NCBI RefSeq assembly: GCF_031157835.1
Contig: NZ_JAVIDR010000002.1
Span: 124,001 to 188,000 of the forward strand
Source: Acinetobacter rudis
GTDB taxonomy: Bacteria > Pseudomonadota > Gammaproteobacteria > Pseudomonadales > Moraxellaceae
Reading direction: 5' to 3'
DNA: 64,000 nt
Made by a program: the position numbers and the translations under genes. The notes under the pieces are model-generated. The model did no database searches and was not told the DNA's origin. It saw nothing but the letters and a program-made list of their open reading frames with translations. Shown piece by piece: positions 27,871 through 36,487 of this stretch (positions are counted from its first letter, which is position 1; every line of letters begins with the position of its first letter).

Positions 27871-28521
27871 ATGATCTTTCATCAATTTACCTTAAAACAT
27901 TATTTAGCTTTTGCAATTTTATTTTTGGCGATCACCATCGCAAGCATTAACCCACTTGAGTTTGAGTCTTATCTTCTGCACCAAGTCGGTACAATTCTAA
28001 TGCTGGTTGTGCTTGTTTTAGTACAAAAAAAATATGGCTTAAGTTTCTTTAGTTTTTGTTCTTATTTACTTTTTTTATTAATCCACGTTATTGCTGCACA
28101 TTATCTATATTCTTATGTGCCTTATGATGAATGGTTTAAACAGTACTTTGGCTTTAGCTTAAATCGCTATATGGGTTGGGATCGTAACATGTATGATCGA
28201 CTCGTCCATTTTTGTTATGGATTACTGCTGTTTCCATTTTTCTATCGCATTTTTCAATATTTTTTCCCCGAAACTAGCCGTGCTAAACGTTTATTTCTCG
28301 TGGTACAGTTTGTAATGGCATCGAGTTTATTTTATGAGTGGGTTGAGTGGTATTTAGCCCTCAGCCTATCTCCTGAAGATGCTGAGAAATACAATGGCCA
28401 ACAAGGAGACCCTTGGGATGCTCATCAGGACATGTTATGCGCCACAATTGGTACTCTTATTGCCTGTGGTCTTTATTTACTAATAACGCCTAACCTAAAA
28501 CAAGTAAGCGTATCAAATTGA
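27871..28521 (+). CDS. DUF2238 (YjdF-like) membrane protein
   Basis: 216-residue inner-membrane protein of unknown function with about six hydrophobic segments. DUF2238 features are the HVIAAHYLYSYVPYDEW loop (around 75-90), YDRLVHFCYGLL near 110-120, EWVEWYLA near 160, and the closing GDPWDAHQDMLCATIGTL near 190, rich in acidic and histidine residues that could bind metal. No ribosome-binding site is obvious. It stands alone between purB and the convergent sohB; its stop codon lies inside the terminator stem. Confidence 0.8.
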   Translation: MIFHQFTLKHYLAFAILFLAITIASINPLEFESYLLHQVGTILMLVVLVLVQKKYGLSFFSFCSYLLFLLIHVIAAHYLYSYVPYDEWFKQYFGFSLNRYMGWDRNMYDRLVHFCYGLLLFPFFYRIFQYFFPETSRAKRLFLVVQFVMASSLFYEWVEWYLALSLSPEDAEKYNGQQGDPWDAHQDMLCATIGTLIACGLYLLITPNLKQVSVSN

Positions 28522-28530
28522 TACGCTTTT
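28506..28530 (+). terminator. Terminator overlapping the DUF2238 stop codon
   Basis: AAGCGTATCAA and TTGATACGCTT are exact reverse complements with almost no spacer, so the true loop is formed by the inner A/T bases. TTTTG follows. The TGA stop at 28519-28521 is in the second arm. Confidence 0.75.
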
Positions 28531-28557
28531 GCTGACCGAAGACAAATCAAACTAAGG

Positions 28558-29520
28558 TTATAGTTTAGGGTCTCGTAATTGAGTCAAAGATTGATTCGCC
28601 TTAAGCAGTTGTTCAAAAACTTTGTTAACTACGCTTGGCACAATTTGATCAACGACTTGTGCAGCTTGTAAACCTAATTTTTCACCAAGGCTAGGCTTAC
28701 GGCGAGTCTGAATTAGATAAACATCGTGCTGTGGCAATAAACTTAATAAATACTCATCTGAGGTTTGGAGTTTGTCCACTAAATTTAACTGCAAACTGTC
28801 CTGCCCATACCAGTGTTCACCTGTTGATACTTTTTCAACATTCAACTGTGGACGATACTTTTCTACAAAGTGTTTAAATAACACGTGTGTTTGCTGTAGC
28901 TCTTCCTCAAACTTCTCTTTACCTTCTGCTGTGTTTTCACCAAACATTGTCACAGTACGCTTATATTGGCCAGCAGTGTATAATTCAAAGTCTACATGAT
29001 GCTCTTTGAGCAAGCGATTAAAGTTTGGAACTTGAGCAACAACACCAATTGATCCAATAACAGCAAAAGGCGCAGAAAGGATTTCACTGCCTATACAAGC
29101 CATCATGTATCCGCCACTTGCAGCCACTTTATCTACACAAATGGTCAAATGGAAACCAGCATCACGTAAACGAACTAATTGTGCAGCAGCAAGACCATAA
29201 CCATGTACCATACCACCAGGGCTTTCTAAGCGTAGTACTACACGATCACGTCCAGCCTTGGCAGTCGCCAAGACCAAAGTTATTTCTTCACGTAAATTTT
29301 CAACCGCCGAAGCTTGCATGTCTCCTTTAAAATCAATCACGAAAACTTTTTGGTTATTCTTTTTACGTAAACGTGTCTCTTTAGACATTTGTTGAGCAAG
29401 TTGTAACATTTCCAATTTAGATGCAGTTACTTGAGCAACTTTTTTCCGTTGTTCATTCAGACGAGCATTTAAATGGCTGATACGAACTTCAGCAGGTAGT
29501 TTGGGTAGATGAAATAACAT
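28558..29520 (-). CDS. sohB: SohB-like S49 peptidase lacking the N-terminal membrane anchor
   Basis: Signal-peptide-peptidase family (S49) serine protease of 320 residues. The Ser-Lys dyad is S135 (VAASGGYMMAC) and K187 (TAGQYKRT), with the same 52-residue spacing as in E. coli SohB. LRLESPGGMVHGYGLAA is the family's oxyanion region. Unlike E. coli SohB, the N terminus (MLFHLPKLPAEVRISHLNAR) has no membrane segment and goes straight into a charged helix. A TAA lies in frame four codons upstream of the ATG, so no longer start exists. The protein may be cytoplasmic or held by partners. It is a single gene. Confidence 0.88.
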   Translation of the reverse strand: MLFHLPKLPAEVRISHLNARLNEQRKKVAQVTASKLEMLQLAQQMSKETRLRKKNNQKVFVIDFKGDMQASAVENLREEITLVLATAKAGRDRVVLRLESPGGMVHGYGLAAAQLVRLRDAGFHLTICVDKVAASGGYMMACIGSEILSAPFAVIGSIGVVAQVPNFNRLLKEHHVDFELYTAGQYKRTVTMFGENTAEGKEKFEEELQQTHVLFKHFVEKYRPQLNVEKVSTGEHWYGQDSLQLNLVDKLQTSDEYLLSLLPQHDVYLIQTRRKPSLGEKLGLQAAQVVDQIVPSVVNKVFEQLLKANQSLTQLRDPKL

Positions 29521-29617
29521 ATATTGTATTTACTCGTATGCGTATCGTTATTGTTCTTAGATTAGGTTAATCCCAAAGAATTTCAACACTGTTTTCATTA
29601 AAATACATGAAGAGCAC

Positions 29618-29644
29618 AAAAAAAGAGCCTAAAAGGCCCTTTTT
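29618..29644 (-). terminator. Terminator of the pst operon
   Basis: On the minus strand GGGCC-TTTTA-GGCTC forms a short stem (one G-U pair) flanked by A and T runs, ending in seven T, 16 bp after the pstB stop. Confidence 0.8.
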
Positions 29645-29659
29645 CAGTTCAAGCGTCTT

Positions 29660-30568
29660 TTAACCAAAACGTCCTGTAATATAAGCTTCAGTCAATTGAT
29701 GATCAGGTTGAGTAAAGACTTTCTCAGTTGAGTTGACTTCAATCAAATCACCCAAATGGAAATAAGCAGTACGATCAGAAACACGTGCAGCCTGTTGCAT
29801 AGAGTGGGTCACAATTGCAATCGTATATTGAGTAGATAATTCAGAAATCAACTCTTCAACTTTCGCAGTTGCAATCGGATCTAGTGCAGAACAAGGCTCA
29901 TCCATTAAAATCACTTCAGGACTAACAGCGATAGTACGTGCAATACATAAACGCTGTTGCTGACCGCCCGATAAGCCCGTTCCAGGCTGATTCAAACGAT
30001 CTTTTACTTCATCCCAAAGTCCTGCTTTACGTAAGCTATTTTCAACAATTTCCTCTAGATCATACTTGTCACGTGCTAAACCATGTAGTTTTGGTCCATA
30101 AGCCACATTTTCAAAAATTGATTTTGGAAATGGGTTAGGTTTTTGGAATACCATTCCTACTTGCGCACGTAATAACACAACATCAAGATTAGGATCATAA
30201 ATATCTTGATTGTCTAAAGTAACCTTGCCTGTTACACGGCAGATATCAATTGTGTCATTCATACGGTTTAGAGTACGTAAGAATGTTGATTTACCACAAC
30301 CTGATGGGCCAATGAAAGCAATCACTTCATTTTCGTAAATTTGTAAATCAATACCTTTAATCGCTTCAGACTCACCATAATAAACATGAACGTCTTCAGC
30401 ACTGATTTTCACAGTAGTGCTTTTTTCTTTTTTACTTGGTTTGCTTGACTCAAACTGCGATACAAACGAAGTACTCTGCTGTTTCTGTTCAAATTCTGTT
30501 GAGGTTGTTTGTTTCTGATTCACGACTTTATCCTGTTCTAAGGAATTCTTAATTTCTGTAGTACTCAT
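29660..30568 (-). CDS. pstB: Phosphate ABC transporter ATP-binding protein PstB
   Basis: ATPase of the high-affinity phosphate importer. 302 residues: a poorly conserved N-terminal extension of about 50 residues rich in Lys, Gln and Ser, then the ABC domain with Walker [10 protein letters not shown], signature LSGGQQQR, Walker B VILMDEP and the switch histidine in VTHSM. The ATG at 30568 is chosen because GAAGGG lies 9 nt upstream and it starts 16 bp after the pstA stop; a longer frame would overlap pstA. It is the last gene of pstSCAB. Confidence 0.96.
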   Translation of the reverse strand: MSTTEIKNSLEQDKVVNQKQTTSTEFEQKQQSTSFVSQFESSKPSKKEKSTTVKISAEDVHVYYGESEAIKGIDLQIYENEVIAFIGPSGCGKSTFLRTLNRMNDTIDICRVTGKVTLDNQDIYDPNLDVVLLRAQVGMVFQKPNPFPKSIFENVAYGPKLHGLARDKYDLEEIVENSLRKAGLWDEVKDRLNQPGTGLSGGQQQRLCIARTIAVSPEVILMDEPCSALDPIATAKVEELISELSTQYTIAIVTHSMQQAARVSDRTAYFHLGDLIEVNSTEKVFTQPDHQLTEAYITGRFG

Positions 30569-30584
30569 ATCTTTGTGCCCTTCA

Positions 30585-31979
30585 TTACCAACGCACTTCA
30601 AACTTTTTACGCAACCAAATTGCAAAGCTGTTTAAGACAATCATTAGACCCAACAATACAATAATGGCTGCTGCGGTACGACCTTCAAAGAAGTTACGTA
30701 ATTCGTTGCCCTGCCATAAGAAAACTTGTACCGGCAGTGCTGTTGCTTGATCAACTGGTGATAAAGGTACGTTGGCTACGAAAGCACTCATACCAATTAA
30801 CAATAATGGAGCAGTTTCACCAAGTGCCTGTGCTACACCAATAATCGCACCTGTTAATATCCCTGGTAAAGCAAGAGGTAAAACATGATGGAAAATGGTT
30901 TGTACTCGTGATGCACCTAGACCCAACGCCGCTTGACGAATTGAAGGTGGTACAGCTTTTAAAGAAGCACGTGTGGTAATAATTACTGTTGGTAAAGTCA
31001 TTAAACTTAATACTAAGCCACCAACAAGTGGTGCTGAAATTGGCAAATGCATCCAACCAATAAAGATTGCTGCACCCAATAAACCAAATACGATCGATGG
31101 TACTGCAGCCAAATTGTTAATGTTGACTTCAATAACATCAGTTAACCAATTTTTCTTTGCAAATTCTTCAAGATAAACCGCACTCGCCACCCCAATTGGA
31201 ATTGAGATAAAAATGACGATAAGCATCATGAACAATGAACCCATGAATGCCCCTGCTAAACCAGCAGTTGCAGGCGAACTACGAGAATCAGGATTAGTAA
31301 ATAGTTGCGTGTTAAAAGAACGCTCAATTACACCATCAGCATACATTTGATCAGCAATCTTACGAACTTCTGGACTCAGCTGCTGCTGATCATCTGGCAG
31401 ACTACGATCAATATTCCCTGCTAACCAAACATCTACATTGGCATCAGCAAGCAATTTAATGTCAACTGTTTTACCCATTAATGATGGATCTTTAAAGACC
31501 ATATCACGAATACGGTATGCTTCTGAACTGGTATAAATTGTATTTAATTCATCACGATCTTTCGTTAATACTGGATCTTTTGCAATTATTGCATTCACAA
31601 TAATTGCATCCCAATCCACCATCCCCATTTCTGTTTGCCAAGCTATATAGCGCTCATTAAATTGTGCTGGCGTTTCATTTTTATTTTGTACAGGTGCAGC
31701 ACCTGCATTAATAATTTTAGGATCGAAATATACTGGAACCGTAATACTGGCTTGCCAAAATGCAGGTAAACCTTTGTATAAAATACTGCTAAATAAGACA
31801 GCAACAAAAGCAAGACCAATCATTACCGCAGAAAAACCAAAGATTCTAAAGGTCTTTTCTTTACGATGACGCTGTGCCAATGATTTTTCAATTTTTGCTT
31901 TGCGCTTTTCGCGTAACTCAGCAGCAACGCGAGGATCAAATACACTTTGATCCGCAGGAGATGTATTTGATGTACTCAT
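30585..31979 (-). CDS. pstA: Phosphate ABC transporter permease PstA, large-loop form
   Basis: Inner-membrane permease. At 464 residues it is much longer than the 296-residue E. coli PstA. After the first membrane segment (about 46-68) comes a polar, probably periplasmic region of about 165 residues, and the remaining five helices follow from about 240. The permease EAA-type loop ([21 protein letters not shown]) is intact. The first ATG overlaps the pstC stop by 4 bp (ATGA), so translation is coupled. Confidence 0.95.
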   Translation of the reverse strand: MSTSNTSPADQSVFDPRVAAELREKRKAKIEKSLAQRHRKEKTFRIFGFSAVMIGLAFVAVLFSSILYKGLPAFWQASITVPVYFDPKIINAGAAPVQNKNETPAQFNERYIAWQTEMGMVDWDAIIVNAIIAKDPVLTKDRDELNTIYTSSEAYRIRDMVFKDPSLMGKTVDIKLLADANVDVWLAGNIDRSLPDDQQQLSPEVRKIADQMYADGVIERSFNTQLFTNPDSRSSPATAGLAGAFMGSLFMMLIVIFISIPIGVASAVYLEEFAKKNWLTDVIEVNINNLAAVPSIVFGLLGAAIFIGWMHLPISAPLVGGLVLSLMTLPTVIITTRASLKAVPPSIRQAALGLGASRVQTIFHHVLPLALPGILTGAIIGVAQALGETAPLLLIGMSAFVANVPLSPVDQATALPVQVFLWQGNELRNFFEGRTAAAIIVLLGLMIVLNSFAIWLRKKFEVRW

Positions 31980-33355
31980 TCGTATTGCTCTCGGTATTTA
32001 CGCACAATATAAAGCGCAACAATATTAAGACCCAAAGTAATGACAAACAATGTCAAGCCTAATGCAAATGCCACCAAGGCTTGCGGGCTTGCAAAGTCAG
32101 TATCACCGGTCAACTGATTCACAATCGTTACTGTTACTGTTGAAACAGCTTCAAGTGGGTTGATATGCAGCAATGGACTATTACCAGCAGCGAGCACCAC
32201 AATCATCGTCTCACCAATTGCACGTGATGCAGCCAATAAAAATGCACCAATAACGCCTGGCAATGCGGCAGGCATAACCACACGGCGAATTGTTTCAGAT
32301 TTAGTCGCACCTAAGCCCAATGAACCATCACGTAAAGATCGTGGCACCTGAGTAATAATGTCATCTGAGAGTGATGATACAAAAGGAATAATCATAATCC
32401 CCATCACAAAACCAGCAGTTAAAGCACTAGTCGCATTGATATTTATGCCAATCATGTCGCCAGCAGCCTTAAATATAGGCCCAATAAACATTAAAGCAAA
32501 AACACCATAAACAATAGTCGGAATACCAGCCAAAATTTCAATTGCAGGTTTTGCCCAAGCTCTAAAACGTGGTGAGGCATATTCAGCTAAATAGATCGCA
32601 ATCATCAAACCTACTGGTACTGCAACAAGTAGGGCGATAATACTAACCATGAGCGTACCCCAAAGTAATGGTAATAAACCATAACTCCCTTCTGCACTCC
32701 CCGAAGTGCTAAAGCCAGGATTCCACTCTGTACCCAAAAAGAAATCAAATGGGCTAACAAATTTAAAGAAATGTAAAGCTTCACTAAACATGGACATCAC
32801 GATGCCCACTGTCGTTAAAATTGCAACACCAGAACATAGTGCTAAGGAGATATTAATAATACGCTCAACATGATTACGCGCACGATACTGCTCGGCAATT
32901 TTCTTTCTTGCCCACAATAAACCAAGTAGTGCACTACATACGACCACTGCGATTTTGGCAAAAGTTCCAACAGATTGGAATTTTTTCAATTCCGCAGCTG
33001 CGGCAATCTCATACGCTGCTGCTTGATCACTCACACCAAAACCTGATGCAATTGCCTTAATGCGTTCAACCATTACCTGAATACCAGCAGGGTCCGTCGC
33101 ATTGACAATTGATGCAGGTACATGATTAAGCACCAAGTGTTTTAAAATATTTGGCTCTACAATATTCCAAACAATGAGGATTAAAAAGGCAGGAATACCG
33201 CACCAAAGCGCAACCAAAGCACCGTAATATCCTGGACGTGAATGCAGTGTTGCCGAATTATTTTCTTTACCAGCAATACTTCGGCTCTTTCTGAGTCCAA
33301 TTTGATATGCAATTGCTACAAGAGCTAATAACACACCAATAAGTAACAGATTCAT
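31976..33355 (-). CDS. pstC: Phosphate ABC transporter permease PstC, large form
   Basis: 459-residue inner-membrane permease, against 319 in E. coli. The extra part is N-terminal: an additional membrane segment near 1-20 and another near 46-68, a polar region (about 69-135), and a helix at about 136-155, before the standard six-helix permease core from about 180. The coupling loop SLRDGSLGLGATKSETIRR is conserved. GGAGAATAC precedes the ATG. It lies downstream of pstS across a hairpin and upstream of pstA with a 4-bp overlap. Confidence 0.95.
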   Translation of the reverse strand: MNLLLIGVLLALVAIAYQIGLRKSRSIAGKENNSATLHSRPGYYGALVALWCGIPAFLILIVWNIVEPNILKHLVLNHVPASIVNATDPAGIQVMVERIKAIASGFGVSDQAAAYEIAAAAELKKFQSVGTFAKIAVVVCSALLGLLWARKKIAEQYRARNHVERIINISLALCSGVAILTTVGIVMSMFSEALHFFKFVSPFDFFLGTEWNPGFSTSGSAEGSYGLLPLLWGTLMVSIIALLVAVPVGLMIAIYLAEYASPRFRAWAKPAIEILAGIPTIVYGVFALMFIGPIFKAAGDMIGININATSALTAGFVMGIMIIPFVSSLSDDIITQVPRSLRDGSLGLGATKSETIRRVVMPAALPGVIGAFLLAASRAIGETMIVVLAAGNSPLLHINPLEAVSTVTVTIVNQLTGDTDFASPQALVAFALGLTLFVITLGLNIVALYIVRKYREQYE

Positions 33356-33404
33356 GTATTCTCCACAGTGTTCTTTCTTAGATTGAAAAAACCTGACTTA
33401 GCAC

Positions 33405-33436
33405 AAAAGGCCGATGATCGTTTCCAATCATCAGCC
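33405..33436 (-). terminator. Hairpin between pstS and pstC (attenuator candidate)
   Basis: On the minus strand GGCTGATGAT and ATCATCGGCC pair (one G-U) around an 8-nt loop and are followed by TTTTG. It lies directly after the pstS stop in the 95-bp gap. Partial termination here would favour PstS over the membrane parts; that role is inferred. Confidence 0.7.
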
Positions 33437-33450
33437 CTATATGTTTTGAA

Positions 33451-34476
33451 TTACTTAACGCCTTGACCTGCTTTAAATGCAGCAAGCACTTTAGCACGCT
33501 CTGCATCAGACATCGCGATTAAACCAGCTCTATCCAATTTAGAACCTTTTCCTGAAACTTTCTTACTAAGGAAAAATTCAGTATATTCTTTTAAGCCTTT
33601 GATTGATTTCAAGTGCTCACCTTTAACGTAGAAGTATAAAGGACGTGATACAGGATAAGAACCATTTAAAATGGTTTGTTCTGAAGGAGTGACATTATTT
33701 ACTGTAGCAACACGTAATTTATCACGGTTTTGCTCATAGAAACCTAGACCAAATACACCAACGGCACTTGGAGAAGTTTTTAAACGTGCCAATGTTTCAG
33801 TATAGTCACCAGCAATTTCAATTACACGACCATCTTTACGGAAGTTTGAACATGCTTTCTTTTGAGCATCTTTATCTAATGCTTTGAAGTACGCATAAGA
33901 TTCACAACCAGATTCAATCATTTTTTCTTGGAATACTTCGCGTGTACCATGGTTTGATGCTGGCACAACAAGTGTGATTGGTTCGTTTGGAAGCGAACTG
34001 TCAATTTGGTTCCAACGTGTATAAGGGTTTGGAACTAATTTACCATTTGAAGGTAACTCAGCTGCCATCGCTGTAAATACATGTTGTGGACGTAATTTAT
34101 AAGCCGCTTTACTTGAATTTGAAGCAAATACGATACCGTCATAACCAACTTTAACTTCTAAAATTGTATTTACACCCGCTTTTTTACACGCTGCAATTTC
34201 TGTATCTTTGATTTTACGTGAAGCGTTAGCGATATCAATTGTATTGTCGCCAACACCAGCACAGAACTGTTTAAGACCAGCAGAACTACCACCAGAACCT
34301 ACAACAGGTGCTTTAAATTGTGGGAAAGTATTACCAAATTCTTCAGCAACAATACTTGCATAAGGAAGTACTGTAGAAGAACCCGCGATTTGAATAGTTT
34401 CACGAGCGGCATTCGCTGCTGTAGCTAAAGTAGCACCAGTAACAGCAATAGCAAGTGCGATATGATTTAAGCGCAT
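33451..34476 (-). CDS. pstS: Periplasmic phosphate-binding protein PstS
   Basis: 341 residues with a Sec signal peptide (about 1-23, ...TAANA-AR). The phosphate-binding segments are present: IAGSSTVLPYA near residue 30 and GSGGSSAGLKQFCAG near 62-76, then NASRKI and ASNHGTREVF further on. It gives periplasmic phosphate to PstC/PstA. AGAGAG lies before the ATG. It is the first gene of pstSCAB, with a Pho box 100 bp upstream; phoU is not in the window. Confidence 0.95.
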   Translation of the reverse strand: MRLNHIALAIAVTGATLATAANAARETIQIAGSSTVLPYASIVAEEFGNTFPQFKAPVVGSGGSSAGLKQFCAGVGDNTIDIANASRKIKDTEIAACKKAGVNTILEVKVGYDGIVFASNSSKAAYKLRPQHVFTAMAAELPSNGKLVPNPYTRWNQIDSSLPNEPITLVVPASNHGTREVFQEKMIESGCESYAYFKALDKDAQKKACSNFRKDGRVIEIAGDYTETLARLKTSPSAVGVFGLGFYEQNRDKLRVATVNNVTPSEQTILNGSYPVSRPLYFYVKGEHLKSIKGLKEYTEFFLSKKVSGKGSKLDRAGLIAMSDAERAKVLAAFKAGQGVK

Positions 34477-34560
34477 TTTTTCTCTCTTAATAAATAGGTT
34501 AGCTGCTCATCTTGTCGTAGCACCGATTTAACTATGCAGCGGTGTACTTGGATTAACTGC

Positions 34561-34604
34561 ATTTTGATTTTAAATTATGACAATTAGGTGACAGTTACAT
34601 GACG
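34561..34604 (-). promoter_or_regulatory. Three-repeat Pho box and -10 of pstS
   Basis: On the minus strand three PhoB half-sites, CGTCAT, CTGTCAC and TTGTCAT, start exactly 11 bp apart (plus-strand ATGAC/GTGAC cores at 34577, 34588 and 34599). Ten nt downstream lies CAAAAT (34561-34566), a 4-of-6 match to a -10. This arrangement is the classic PhoB-activated promoter. The rest of the 520-bp gap to the permease gene shows only the terminator listed below. Confidence 0.85.
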
Positions 34605-34899
34605 CTTTAATGATTTGTACAAAGCTTACATTTAATTCTTTTATAAAATGATTTTTATTTCTTAAAACTTAGATAAAAAATGATTTTTAATTGTTAATTT
34701 TCATATAATTATAGAACACATCCTACCATAACATCAGCCATAATCACTAAAACTTACATTCACATTCACTGCAAAGTTTAAGTCATCTATAATACTCACA
34801 AGCGTTTTTTTACATTGAAGCTATCATCACTTAAATAATTTAGCCTACTATACTCAAGACTAAACAATTTCGATTTAAATATAACTACTTAGATGACAA

Positions 34900-34926
34900 T
34901 AAAAAAACTCAGCCCAAGAGCTGAGT
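34900..34926 (-). terminator. Terminator of the AroP-like permease gene
   Basis: ACTCAGC and GCTGAGT form a 7-bp stem with a 6-nt loop; on the minus strand it is followed by TTTTTTTATTG. Confidence 0.85.
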
Positions 34927-35000
34927 CTAAAAAAATATATTGCTTAGCCACAAACTAACTTTGTACTCAATAGCCTGACTGACTGAAATATAAGTTAAAA

Positions 35001-36371
35001 CTATACATCAAATACTCTACTCTCCTTTTTATAGTATTTAAGATAATAAACAAATGCCAAAATAGCTAACCAAACAGGACCAAATAATACAGCTATACGC
35101 ATATTTGGCGTAATGAGCATAATGATGAGCAGTAAACAGAAAAATCCTAAATTAAAATAATTACTCCAAGGAGTAAGAATACTTTTAAATTTAGTTTGAT
35201 ATTGCTTTAACTGCATAGCTTTATGAAATTTTAAATGAGTAATTGAGATAATAATCCAATTAATGATAAGAGCAGTTGTAACTAACAACATAAAAAATTG
35301 AAAAGCTTGATTAGGAATCAAATAATTTACTAGCACCCCAATTCCTGATAAGGAACCAGAGGCGATGGCAGCATATGCAGGAATACCATGAGCGTTCACT
35401 TTTTTCAATACAGGTGAAGCATTACCTTGTTCCGCTAAGCCGTATAACATTCGGCTCGTACAATAAATACCACTGTTATAAACAGAAACAGCTGCAATAA
35501 GCACAACAAAGTTCAAGACATTTGCTACGCCAACACTATTTAGTGACTGAAAGATTAAAACAAAAGGACTGCCGCCTGTTGCAATTTTATCCCAAGGATA
35601 AAGACACAATAAAATGCCAATTGAACCAATGTAAAAAATTAAAATGCGATAGACTATCTGATTAATTGCTTTAGGTATTGTTTGAGTTGGATTTCGTGTT
35701 TCTGCCGCTGCAATCCCCACCATTTCAAGCCCACCAAAAGAGAACATAATTACAGCCAAGGCCTGCATAAATCCATAGCTACCATTTGCAAAAAACCCAC
35801 CATGTGTCCATAAGTTTGCGACACCAACTTGCGCATCTCCATGACTATTAAATAATAAATAAATCCCAAAAATAATCATGCCCAAAATCGCAATAATTTT
35901 AATGCAAGATAATACAAACTCTGTTTCTCCAAAATATCTTACATTCATGAGGTTAATGGCATTAATCACAAGAAAGAAAAATAAAGCGGTCACCCATGTT
36001 GGCAATTCGGGCCACCAAAATTGAGCAAAAGTACCAATTGCACTCAATTCAGCCATGCCAACCAAAACATAAAGCACCCAATAATTCCACCCTGTCATAA
36101 AACCAGCCATTTTCCCCCAGTATTTATTAGCAAAGTGGCTTAAAGATCCACTTACTGGTTCCTCAACCGTCATTTCACCCAATTGGCGCATAAACAAAAA
36201 GGAAACTAGGCCAGCAATTGCATAACCCAGTAAAACTGCAGGTCCTGTTAATTGAATCGTTTCGGAAAGTCCTAAAAATAATCCCGTACCAATTGCACCT
36301 CCTAATGCAATTAATTGTACATGTCGATTAGATAACTCATGTTTCAGTTCATTATTATGATTTTCATTCAT
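35001..36371 (-). CDS. aroP: Amino-acid permease, AroP/PheP type
   Basis: 456-residue inner-membrane transporter of the APC superfamily with twelve hydrophobic segments. The N-terminal LSNRHVQLIALGGAIGTGLFLG is the substrate-binding signature of proton-coupled amino-acid permeases, and GEMTVEEPVSGSLSHFA follows. It is closest in character to the AroP/PheP/GabP group. The substrate is inferred to be aromatic from the aroP-like sequence and from the co-directional gene for an indolepyruvate/phenylpyruvate-type decarboxylase just upstream. GGGAG lies before the ATG. The last step of the name is tentative. Confidence 0.82.
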   Translation of the reverse strand: MNENHNNELKHELSNRHVQLIALGGAIGTGLFLGLSETIQLTGPAVLLGYAIAGLVSFLFMRQLGEMTVEEPVSGSLSHFANKYWGKMAGFMTGWNYWVLYVLVGMAELSAIGTFAQFWWPELPTWVTALFFFLVINAINLMNVRYFGETEFVLSCIKIIAILGMIIFGIYLLFNSHGDAQVGVANLWTHGGFFANGSYGFMQALAVIMFSFGGLEMVGIAAAETRNPTQTIPKAINQIVYRILIFYIGSIGILLCLYPWDKIATGGSPFVLIFQSLNSVGVANVLNFVVLIAAVSVYNSGIYCTSRMLYGLAEQGNASPVLKKVNAHGIPAYAAIASGSLSGIGVLVNYLIPNQAFQFFMLLVTTALIINWIIISITHLKFHKAMQLKQYQTKFKSILTPWSNYFNLGFFCLLLIIMLITPNMRIAVLFGPVWLAILAFVYYLKYYKKESRVFDV

Positions 36372-36422
36372 TGTTAATCTCCCTTATATTATTTTCCCCT
36401 TCTATGAAATGTCTTGCTTAAT

Positions 36423-36464
36423 GATCAATCCTAAGAACCACTTTTTGATTCTTTAAGATTGATC
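36423..36464. repeat. Hairpin between ipdC and the permease gene
   Basis: GATCAATC (36423-36430) and GATTGATC (36457-36464) pair, and the inner CTAAGAA / TTCTTTAA extends the stem with one bulge. On the plus strand TTTTTG follows, but on the minus strand, where both genes are read, there is no T-run. It may be an mRNA-processing or attenuation element within the operon. Confidence 0.5.
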
Positions 36465-36487
36465 TTTTTGTATAATTATTATTCTTT

